NCBI GenBank assembly: GCA_029945375.1
Contig: CM057064.1
Coordinates: 2,790,001-2,854,000 of the forward strand
Reading direction: 5' to 3'
DNA length: 64,000 nt
Source: Agaricus subrufescens
Taxonomy: Eukaryota > Basidiomycota > Agaricomycetes > Agaricales > Agaricaceae
The notes beneath the pieces were generated by a model, which was not told the origin of the DNA, made no database searches, and saw nothing but the letters and a program-made list of their open reading frames with translations. Both the position numbers and the translations under genes were made by a program. The first letter of the stretch is position 1. Every line of letters begins with the position of its first letter. This document shows, piece after piece, positions 23,669 through 33,333 of this stretch.

Positions 23669-25350
23669 GTGTTAAAGAGACTAGATTGGTATAAGTGTGG
23701 AAAATAAAATATAAAAAATATAAAATTAAATGCGAATACAACCCTTTGAAATACACCAAGTCTTGAGTGCAGCTCATGGGGAGAATAAATCAAAAAGAAA
23801 GTGAAAGTAAGAGTCTCGATTAAGTATTAAATGAAAATAGGGGTAGAATAGAAATGTGAAACAAGTCTTGACTGAATAGAGACCTCTTTCAGACCTGTGC
23901 CATTTTGATTAGAACCTTCATGATGAGGGGCTAAGCTCACGACGACTGTCCTCAATAGGATGGGTTAGACACCTATCTAGGAGGGGCAGTGGGTCTACCC
24001 TAGTGATGCCTCAACAAACTCAGAGAGCCTTGACCTGCCTTCGTGCTTCGAGACAGACTGCAAGACAAGTTGAGCTAGCACCGAATGCTATCGCAATCCT
24101 ATTAGACCAGTGAAGATACTCTCTTGAGCAGAACACAAGTCCTTCCAAGTTGAGAAAGAACTTTAAGAAATGCTTAGAACACTGTGAAGTTTAACCAGAC
24201 TCAATTTCACTCGCACAGAGCTTGGGCAAAGATTCGATTCTGAACCTTGTCCTTGACTGGCAACTATATATGATACACAATAAAAAACTGAGACAAAATA
24301 AACAAATATGAAACAAATAACCAAGTCTATATCCAGTGCTGAATGGGTATAGCCTCCTCAACTCTTCTTCTTCCACCAATCAACAGTCTCGACTATTCAG
24401 TCTCCTCAACTGAACATTGCACTTGCTGAATTCCTCGCTCTTCATTGGCTAACAAGGTTCCAACCCTAGACCCTAGTCTAGGAACCCTCGCAACTCATCC
24501 CCCACTGATCAACCTGTCAATAAGATGTCCTTGACTAGACCAAATTTCTGTCTCACCTCCAGTTGCTTTGAGATTATCAGCATTGCTACCCGATCCAGAG
24601 TCTCGACCAATAATTCCAACAGCCTTGCTTTAATTCATTCAGTCTCAACATGTGCAAATCACCCATCTCCTAGCCTTTCTATATCAGGTAGGTAGTAGTT
24701 ATAGATTCAGTCTAGCATAAGGCCTGCTAAAGGAACTGCGCTCTGCTAAGTCCTCAAGCCATCCCATAGCCAGTCTTGATGATAATTCACAATAAAGTCT
24801 CCCTAGACTCAGCCTCAAGACTTCCGTTTTAAAGTCCTCAAATGCGATTATATTTCCCCTAACAGTACAGTTTTCCTGCTAGGAACTGCGGATGCAATCT
24901 TGACTGATCCCTAGTTTACCCTGTCTTCACACATGCCCTCGACTGATCTCATTACTAATGGGGTGATTGATTACTCATTCTCAAGTCTAATACGTACATG
25001 TTACGACCTTATAGCGATTAGCTCAGGTTGCAACTTAAGGCAAAGACTTGAGGGCAATAAGGAAATATAGTGAGTTGGTAAAGCATAAGGAAATACAGAG
25101 TATAACTACACTACTTATAGAAGAGTTGACTACCTAATAATAGAAGTAGAAGTCGGGCTGAGTAAGTATACCCGAGGTGTCTAACTAACAGTGAGAACGG
25201 TGCTGAGTAAACATGGGAGATAAGTACATGGATAAGGAAGTGGTAGCATATGGTCCTGGGTCAGGGGACGATAACAGAAATAGATCATAACAGTACACCT
25301 AGCCACATTAAATGTACATTTTCATGCGTAAAACAGCTGGGGCTGTAACA
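23669..25350. mobile_element. Insertion (about 1.7 kb) in the dead MFS segment, LTR-like right end
   Basis: The intact counterpart at about 56010-56030 is uninterrupted, so this stretch is an insertion. It begins TGTTAAAGAGACTAG and ends GGGGCTGTAACA. The last 352 bp (24999-25350) look like an LTR: TGTTACGACC at one end, CTGTAACA at the other. I see no matching left LTR, no coding domain and no clear target duplication (CGGAG left, GCATT right). Strongly decayed. The element class is uncertain. Confidence 0.5.
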
Positions 25351-28230
25351 GCATTGAGCACATAAAGGTGCATGTTGTCAAGGGTTGAACCCACATTTGC
25401 AAGTTTGTAAGTCAGCTATTACTGACACACTAAAATACCAAGTCATGGAACTGCCATACTCATGGCACCGTCCCAGGTCCCATGAAATGCTGGAACACTT
25501 TCATAGTTCCCAAGTAGCTGAATTATTCTTTTGACCTGATCAAGACCATTTATGCTTGTCAGTTTTGAATGAGCATGTTTTCTCGCTGCAGCTGGATGTG
25601 AGTATGAAGGCAAGCATCATGGCTATGGACTATCTAGTTGCCTAATAGGTTAGTATTGAGTAGTACCATCATAGGTCTCAATTTGAGAGTGCCACTTGAC
25701 TCCTTGGCCTGATCAGTTTAAAGCTTCTCATTCTGTTTAGCACACGCTCTCATACATCTGAATTTTTGGCAATGTGAGCTGTGGCCTGCTTTAAATGACA
25801 TACAGATTCTGTGAGCCTGGCTTTCCATTACTATTCCCAGTCAAACATACACCAGCAGCACCAACATATCATTCAAGAAGCTGCGCTAGTACATTCATTC
25901 CGTCCACACTCTCCACTTCTATGAATCTTTAGACCTTCATTGTATATAGGTGCTTGTGTCGTTGCTTGGGGCCTGACAAGTGCCTTAACAGGAGTGTGTA
26001 AACCCTGCATATATCTGTGCAGCACCTGATCCTCTAACTTGTGCAGATCACGAAGGATTTTGGTGGTATCATTGCATGCCAGTTATTTATTGGGCTCCCT
26101 GAATCAGCATTTTATCTGGGAACCATATATCTCTTATCTCATTGGTATACCAAGAAGGTGAGTATTACTCTCCACATTTCTGCATTTGTTGACATACAGC
26201 CAGGAATTGGCATTCTGTTCTGCTATTCTATTTGCAGGCCTCCTTATCTCGAATGCTTTCAGAGCTGTGAGCAGATACTGGTTGCCAAATTATAATTCAC
26301 TTACAATTTTCAAGTTAATTGCTGTGGGAATTCTTGCCAACATGGAGGGAAAGCATGGAATATGAGCCTGGAGATGGTGGGTTAGATTCTGGATATTTCT
26401 TAGCCACTTATACACATAAACATATTAGGCTCTTCTTTATTGAAGTAAGTGATTTGTGCCATCATAAAGATCACTCACTGAAAAGTTTCTAGGGGTGTAT
26501 TACCATCTGTATCGGTTTTCTCAGCATGTATGGATTATCATAAAACCTGATCTTATTGACATTGATGATCTCTCTCAGGTGGTTACTCCTAGACAATGTA
26601 AATATCAAGTTACATATCATCCCATCCTTTGAGTTACTCACACACATTTGCTATCATAGACAAATAATACCAGATGGATGTCTAAATTTGATTCAAGGCT
26701 TGCTCAAGCCTGTCTCTCTGACAGTGCAGGAGAGGCTGATAAAGACAACACAGAGGATTTGTGGGTCCATGACATTGATGTAACCCACAGGCACTTATGC
26801 TGCAATTAGGGCTTTGCAAGGATTGAAAATGGCGCTCCAAGACCCTATCGTACTGATCTTCTGTTTGATGACAGTTCTTCAAGTATTTGGCCTTAGTTTG
26901 GTGAACTTCTTCCCTACATATGGTTCATTGTTCTTGTGGCATTGGATACTTACGGCTGCATTAGGCTGACAAAAACACTTGGATTTGATACCATGATTAA
27001 CTCTATCACTTGCAGCATAAGGTTTAATGCTTATGGAGTCTGCCTTTCACTCACCCATGCTGTAGCCCACCTTGGCTCGTAGCATCCATGATATGCTGCA
27101 TTAATGCCTGGCATATGGGTAAGCTGGGCCTGAATATATCTGGAGATCCTCAAAACTGACCTCTGCTATTTTGTCTACAGACTGCACAGGAGAGCAATTT
27201 TTCCATATTGCAGGTTGATGGTGGGGTGTGATTGTTGGCTTCATCATTGCGCTGTCCACTATGTCCGTGGCAGGGCAGTATGTCTCATTATTCTTAATGG
27301 CCTGTGGATATAGCGGTGGGCAATCTCCTTTTGCATCCATTAGATATATGCATCTGATCACGATTCCATACAGGTTTCGCAGTCACTTTAGTTTGGGTGT
27401 CTAATGCAGTATCAAGACCTCCAGCGTAAGCTTTCTGATCGGCCCTCACTCTACTTCTAATAGATAACACAACTCATCTATAGCAAGTGTGCTGCTGTGA
27501 TTGGACTTGTGAATGGTGTTGGGAATTTAGGTAACGTGTGAGTGTCCCTCAAGATGGGCTAAAACCGGTGCTTATTTGTACCCCAAGCATTGGGTCTTAT
27601 ACCTGGAGAGCAGAGTGGAGTCCCTAGTACCGTCCATCAATGGCAATATCCTTGGGAGCATTGGTTTTATCCACTTTATTATCGTGGGGTATGTGAAATT
27701 GCAAATAATTTCATAGCTTTGAGCGCTCATTTCTTTCAGTAATCCGTCAAATGCTTGTTCGCAGGAACAAGAGACTTGATGCAGATGAAACAGCGGCAAT
27801 GGAAGGAGCTGATAGAGCCCGAGTAGAGGAGGCTGCGCATATTGAAGGTATCATGTTTGAACAAGCAATGGAAAGGAGGAAAGGGTTCAGGTATCTGTAT
27901 TGAGTGGATACATTGTGACCTTCACGGTTGAATTCCTTTACAACTTCTTCCCGGGTATCAGAGATCGTGACACTCATCTTCTTGCCCAAGATACAATTCG
28001 ACGTTTGTCCTCCTGTATTAAAAGAATTGTCGAGCAATAGCCCAAGATACGATTCGATGCTTGTCCTCTTGTATTAATTTGAACTGTCAAGCAACAGAAA
28101 CCCTCGTGTAACCACTTAATGTCGACAAATCAGTTCATGTTTACTGTTCATTGACTAGCCACCCAGACCAGGTGCTGTTACTTCTGTGTTAAGCTCTTGT
28201 GAACCCACGCTTGAACCACATCATAAATAA
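25351..28230 (+). pseudogene. Decayed inverted copy of the MFS transporter at 52.7-55.2 kb
   Basis: Collinear with the reverse complement of about 52,440-56,000, including flanks. Recognisable blocks: GGIIACQLFIGLPESAFYLG and LLSHWYTKK (26060-26160), the SDDAGEADK-type region decayed near 26730, a block like DPIVPIFCLMTVLQ (26850-26885), GWWWGVIVGFIIALSTMS with a changed codon (27215-27270) and RRNKRLDADE (27765-27800), ending KGFRYLY plus TGA at 27901-27903. The exons coding for the start and first helices are missing: at 25920/25921 the sequence jumps over about 590 bp of the intact copy. Frameshifts and stops are present (e.g. GKHGI then TGA near 26365). CpGs of the intact copy appear mainly as TpG or CpA. 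Confidence 0.88.
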
Positions 28231-28843
28231 TTCATACCGATGACTATGGAAAGATTCAAGGGTCTGAGTTTATGCGCTAGCAGTCACTCATGATGTTTTA
28301 CTCATGCTCATCAAAAGCGTTTCCCTATCAGCCGTGGAATATCAGTGCATTCTAGCGAGCTCCAACCTGTCTGTTCCAAGCTTAAAATTTCTCCTCCCAG
28401 CGCTGCACAGTCACTGCAGTTTTGCATCATTCCTCACGCATTTGGTTAGTGCTTTGCAATCTGTGAGAGGAAGAGGGTGGACCTGAAACAAGGATAATGC
28501 TAATATCTCGGGGAAGGCGGATTGGAGTATCGTATCAATTTAGCCTGGGACTCTCCCATCGGGTCATCCTTGTATCGGTTTCTTCTACTCAATCATTTCG
28601 TGATGAAAAATCATCAAATTCCCTTGATTTGTTGGCTTAGTGGATATAAGGGCATGGAAGACATAGGCTTCGCTTGGCACACACCAGCTACTCTCTCTCT
28701 CTCTGCCCAAGAGAAAGTGGTCTGGGATATTTGGTGACTGGTCACTCACTCTATGTATAATTTTACTGTGTACTGAGGTGTACCGAATATACGCCGAGCT
28801 GCCGGCTCGGCTCTTCGTGATGCCGGGAGGGCAACTCCTACGC
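28231..28843. other. Unassigned DNA before the retrotransposon
   Basis: About 0.6 kb without gene signatures. It includes the left flank of the LINE-type element. Confidence 0.5.
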
Positions 28844-28858
28844 CGACCATAGAATGTC
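28844..28858. repeat. Target-site duplication (left copy) of the LINE
   Basis: The 15-mer CGACCATAGAATGTC, identical to 35368-35382. It directly abuts the poly(T) tract, which is the poly(A) tail of the minus-strand element. Confidence 0.93.
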
Positions 28859-29394
28859 TTTTTTTTTTTTTTTTTAAAAAAATCAAATGATTTATATACC
28901 GGCGCCCAATCGCAGTCCAGTCCTACTACATACAAGCAATAGAATTATTTAAGGAGAAAGAGAGAAATCCCTAAACCCAAGACGTCATGCTGCCTTCCAG
29001 CTAAGACTATGCATCCTCCATGGCAGGGCTCCAGCAGGTTGCAAGGAAAATGAGGTTGGTATTCCTCCCCCGGATCAAGACAGAGACACGCCCATCAGAA
29101 CTTAAACACCAGACCAGGCCTCCTTCCAGGCAAGGTCTCGCCCCTTTGCCCACCCTCTAAGACCACTAAGGGAATATCATCCCGAAGTCCCGGGGTTTCA
29201 CCCCCCATAAGTGTCAGTTGTTCTATCTGCCAGAAGCCCGGTGGGGAGTACCCGGCTTAACCCAGCAGCATCGACGAGACACCGCCCCCAGACCCCAGTC
29301 AGCCGTCGAGACCCCAGAGACAGCAGAACCCAGAACTACAACACTCACCCTTCAAGAGGGGCCCCAGCCCAGTGTGTCCCGAAAAGCCACTCTC

Positions 29395-32300
29395 TTACTC
29401 AGGTGAAAACCGCGCATGAATCTCTTCCGGCGGCTCCTCGAACGAATATATCCATGGATTATCCTCGAGGTAAACAAGGACCTCCGTGAGGGTCATAAAC
29501 CGCTCTTGACGTCTGGCCCATGCGAGCGCTTTGCACCTGTTAAGTAAATGATCACGGGTCTGGTTTGCACCGGACCGGCAATAGTGGCAGTAGGCGGTGA
29601 TAGAATCGCCCACTTTAAAACGAATCCTGTACTCGGCAGTGGGCCCGTGGTTCAGGATGAGTCTCGTGGCCCTTGCACACATGCGGGGCTCGTTGATCAA
29701 GATGTTAGACAGCCAACTCCCACCGCCAACGTAGGAGGGGGCCATCAGTCCTTTCCTGGGATTCACAGCACTCTTGTGAAACTCCATAAATTGATTTCCG
29801 CGGAAATCTGGAGAGCGGAACAAACGGTGCCACTCATCCATGCACGCCTTCTGAACCTGGCGGTGTTCAGAGGCCAAAGTAGTCCAAGGCGTACCATGCT
29901 CGCCAAAGTGGTAGTACGCCTGGTGATTCTTGAGGTCCTTAGCAGAGACCCCGGGCAGACCCCACCCCAGGTGATTCTTGGCATGGACAAAAGTGACCTT
30001 GGCTTCTGCAAAAGTGGAAAGCCAAGGCTGAAGCCGATGGGCAGCGAACAAAGATAGCTGCTGACCCGAGTGTGGTTTTGGATCCATCAGGACTCTCGCC
30101 ATAGTTATAGCGCCTGTGAATATGACAATGTTGCGCACCCACAGGACCTTTAGGCCCAGGTCAATGGCACGTGTGAGACTATCCAATTCAGCATCCTGCT
30201 GAGTGGAGTGTCCCAGTGGGAAGGAGAAGTCTTGTTTAAAGCCTTCACCAGCTTCTCCCCAGTCCCATTGAGCCGAAGCAGCTGAGGCCGCCTCAAGCTC
30301 GCCCTTGGGGTCCACCGAAGCGGCAGTCCCCAAAATGACTGTTTGTGGGACTTCCTCATAGGAAGCCCGAAGACAAGTGAGGCGTAAGATGTCAGCGTCA
30401 TCTTTAATCGCCCCAGATGGCGGAGATTCGACGAATGAGATCCGCTCGCCGAAATCATCCAAAATGCGGTATCCAGGTCGGGCCTCCACACAGTCAGCCT
30501 TGAATGGTTCCTGGACACTCGGAACAGCACGGCCCAAGTCCGAGATAAAGGACTTGACCTTCTCCCTAACCTTCAACGGAAGGTGGGCGTTATGGAACCG
30601 GTGGGCCAGTTCCTCCTGACCAGACCCAGTAAAGTGTCTGATCGGGTGGTTGGGAGAGAGAGTCTGCACACGGAATATAGCCCTGGTGCGCAACTTCTTC
30701 AAATGCAAATGGATCAGAATGAGACCAGCTATGGCCTCAACACCGCCCGTGGGGGAGGTACGAAACGCTCCTGTGATCCAAAGAGCAGCTCTGCGCTGCA
30801 TCTTGCGAAAAGAGTCCAAGAGGCCCTTAATCCGGCCCTTCGGACTGTACCACAAAAGGAAGCCATATGTTGCAACAGGCAACACACACGTCCTGTAGAG
30901 AAGCCTCTTGTCCGTGGGATGAAGACCCCGAACCGAGTTGCCAAGCATGCCTAAAGCCTTCACAGAAGTAAAGGCTTTAGTCGTATAATGTCTCACATGC
31001 TCCTTGAAAGTGAGCTCGCGATCAAAAAAGAAGCCAAGGTACCGCCAGGTAGCCTTGGCCTGAAGAGGGTTGTCCTTCCCATAAGGGCCCACTGGGAGGG
31101 CCACCTCAGGGAGTGTAGGATTACACTTGCGTGTAAAGTGGAATAATTCGGTCTTTGAGTGCTCCATAGAGAGACCAAACGAGCCGAGAGTACGAAACAT
31201 AACATCATACGCCTTAGCAAGGCGCGGGACATTGTCGGAAAGCTCACGGGACTGACAGACAAGCGTTCCGTCATCCACATAAGAAAGCAAATCACACTCG
31301 AGGCGATGTGAATATGCAAAGAATACTTGCATAATCTTTGCAAAATACAAGGCCGAGAGGACCAGAGACAAAGCAGAGCCTTGCCCCACCCCCACATCAG
31401 CCTTGAAGAAAGGAGACTTGTTTCCGCCCCAAAGATACGAGGTCTTCTGGTTAACAAGATAAGATGAGAAGAAGGCCCCCACGTTAGGTGGGAATCCCTG
31501 CTTCGCCAAGATCTGAATCAGAGCTTCGTGATTCAGTGAGGGAAAAAACTGTGCCACGTCAAACGCAATGACACTAGTTTGTAAACCTTTAGCCCACCCC
31601 ACCCATACGAGGTTGGTAAGGTAGTGGCCTGCATCATCAGTGGATCTCTGCCGGATACCACCGAACTGGCCGTCATCAAAGATTCCATATTTGACCACAT
31701 CAAACTGGAGTCTAGTCGAGAGCATCTTCTCTATAAGCTTCCCGACGGTGTTCAGGAGCGCTATAGGCCTGAACAACCGCGGGGTGTCATAGGATACCTT
31801 GTTCGGCTTCGGAATGATAACCGACGAGGACATCTTAAAATAATCCAGCCAGTGCCCAACTCTAAGGCAGGCGTTGGCCAGGGGAACCAAAACCCCCAAA
31901 CATTGAGGGACAATGGCTTTGAGGTGCCGCCACTTAACATGGTCAGGCCCTGGGGCAGAACGGGACGAGCACGCCTTCAATGCGTCCAACATCTCGTGGT
32001 CTGAGAAGTCCTTCCACTCCCTCTCATCAAGGCTAGGGGATGACTCAATGATATCGAAGTCCACAGCGTTGGTAGCAGCGCTGTTGTAGACTTCGTGTAG
32101 TGCCTCCCACAACTGTGGTAATTCGACACATGCTTCTCCATTATGCTTAATGGATGTGAAAGAGGGAAGCTTATGTGGGCCCGTCCACTCCATCAGGTCC
32201 CACGTCCGCTTGTTAGTCTGTGAGATCTCCTCGATCTTATGATCGAAGAAAGCCCGTTTAGCAGCCCTAGTGGCTCGCCGGAAAGCACGCCAATTGTCCT

Positions 32301-33333
32301 TGGATTTGTCCAATGAATACTGACACTTGGTGTCACTACACTCCTGATTCCACCAGGACTTGGAGTGCGTGGTGATGACCCTGTCCACAGCGTGGGATTT
32401 CCACGCATTAGCAAAGGCGTCAGACACGAGCCTCGCGACTCTGTCTATATCCTCAGGGGTTCTCATTGGGCCTAACCCATCTATCGGGATGTCGTTAAGG
32501 GCCCAGACTGCCAATGAGATGAAACGAGTCTCCTCGTCCGACTCATCTGGTATGGTCTGGATCTCGATGCGAACATCAAAGTCCATAAGCGGGACACTCA
32601 CTGATATCGGATAATGATCTGATGGACCAGTGAGATCGTGAACTATGACGGGGGGGACCTGTCGAAGATCTAAGCTGCCAAAGACCAGGTCGATGACAGA
32701 TCCATTGAGCCGCCTATCGTGCGGCCAATGGGTGATTCCGTGGTTACTTGGCTGACACCAAGTTAGGCCCATGGATGACATGCAGTCCACTAAGGACTCA
32801 GCGACATTTGAATGGGTCCCGCACTCAGGATCCCATTGGGAAGAGTGACAATTGAAATCACCAGCAGTTATGTGTGTGATTCCAAGTCGGAGGTCGTCTA
32901 TCCCTCTCAGGAAGAATAGGGCTGAGTTCTGAGAGTCATTGTAGACATTCAGAATATTAACCGAGCCTTCACTAAGAAACATAGTGATAAGCTGCAGGTC
33001 AGGGTGGTCCACTAAGTCAGTTCGCAGGGTGGGCCGCAACTTAGAGAGCCTCTTGTGGACATATGTCAACACGCGAGGCTCACGCTTGGGATTGGCAGCA
33101 TTAGCAATCATGAGCCAATCAGGGTGCTTGGGGGAACCCCAAACCGGCTTGCCTTCCTTATCAGAAGACGAAACCGTGTGACGAAGGAGCTTCCTAGGAG
33201 GCTCCTGGATAAATAAAACGTCGTAATCAGACCTCAACGTCTCAAGCATATATTCCAGATGTAAATTGTTACAGTTTACATTCTGGGAAAGCAGTCGCAT
33301 ATCTCCTATCACACCCCTAGGTTGTCTAGGCAT
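29395..33333 (-). CDS. LINE ORF2: endonuclease, reverse transcriptase, RNase H-like
   Basis: Polyprotein of 1312 aa that makes target-primed reverse transcription possible. From ATG 33333: an exonuclease-endonuclease-phosphatase domain (residues about 12-250) with LSQNVN, QEPP (catalytic Glu 44), GDFNCHS (159-160) and GPSDHYPI (His 240); a reverse transcriptase (about 500-770) with AFDVAQFFPSLN (first Asp), VGQGSALSLVL and the YVDDG active site (685-689); an RNase H-like region (about 995-1140) with the DAELDSLTRAI helix but without the usual TDS Asp (it reads TGA), so probably weak or dead; and a C-terminal CX2CX8HX4C-type zinc motif (CHYCRSGANQTRDHLLNRC). The start ATG overlaps the ORF1 stop as ATGCCTAG. 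The frame is also open upstream of it, but that part only shadows ORF1. Confidence 0.93.
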   Translation of the reverse strand: MPRQPRGVIGDMRLLSQNVNCNNLHLEYMLETLRSDYDVLFIQEPPRKLLRHTVSSSDKEGKPVWGSPKHPDWLMIANAANPKREPRVLTYVHKRLSKLRPTLRTDLVDHPDLQLITMFLSEGSVNILNVYNDSQNSALFFLRGIDDLRLGITHITAGDFNCHSSQWDPECGTHSNVAESLVDCMSSMGLTWCQPSNHGITHWPHDRRLNGSVIDLVFGSLDLRQVPPVIVHDLTGPSDHYPISVSVPLMDFDVRIEIQTIPDESDEETRFISLAVWALNDIPIDGLGPMRTPEDIDRVARLVSDAFANAWKSHAVDRVITTHSKSWWNQECSDTKCQYSLDKSKDNWRAFRRATRAAKRAFFDHKIEEISQTNKRTWDLMEWTGPHKLPSFTSIKHNGEACVELPQLWEALHEVYNSAATNAVDFDIIESSPSLDEREWKDFSDHEMLDALKACSSRSAPGPDHVKWRHLKAIVPQCLGVLVPLANACLRVGHWLDYFKMSSSVIIPKPNKVSYDTPRLFRPIALLNTVGKLIEKMLSTRLQFDVVKYGIFDDGQFGGIRQRSTDDAGHYLTNLVWVGWAKGLQTSVIAFDVAQFFPSLNHEALIQILAKQGFPPNVGAFFSSYLVNQKTSYLWGGNKSPFFKADVGVGQGSALSLVLSALYFAKIMQVFFAYSHRLECDLLSYVDDGTLVCQSRELSDNVPRLAKAYDVMFRTLGSFGLSMEHSKTELFHFTRKCNPTLPEVALPVGPYGKDNPLQAKATWRYLGFFFDRELTFKEHVRHYTTKAFTSVKALGMLGNSVRGLHPTDKRLLYRTCVLPVATYGFLLWYSPKGRIKGLLDSFRKMQRRAALWITGAFRTSPTGGVEAIAGLILIHLHLKKLRTRAIFRVQTLSPNHPIRHFTGSGQEELAHRFHNAHLPLKVREKVKSFISDLGRAVPSVQEPFKADCVEARPGYRILDDFGERISFVESPPSGAIKDDADILRLTCLRASYEEVPQTVILGTAASVDPKGELEAASAASAQWDWGEAGEGFKQDFSFPLGHSTQQDAELDSLTRAIDLGLKVLWVRNIVIFTGAITMARVLMDPKPHSGQQLSLFAAHRLQPWLSTFAEAKVTFVHAKNHLGWGLPGVSAKDLKNHQAYYHFGEHGTPWTTLASEHRQVQKACMDEWHRLFRSPDFRGNQFMEFHKSAVNPRKGLMAPSYVGGGSWLSNILINEPRMCARATRLILNHGPTAEYRIRFKVGDSITAYCHYCRSGANQTRDHLLNRCKALAWARRQERFMTLTEVLVYLEDNPWIYSFEEPPEEIHARFSPE

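Noticed and set aside
23663..23680. Target-site duplication around the 1.7-kb insertion
   Set aside because: The 5 bp on either side (CGGAG and GCATT) do not match, so I do not claim one.
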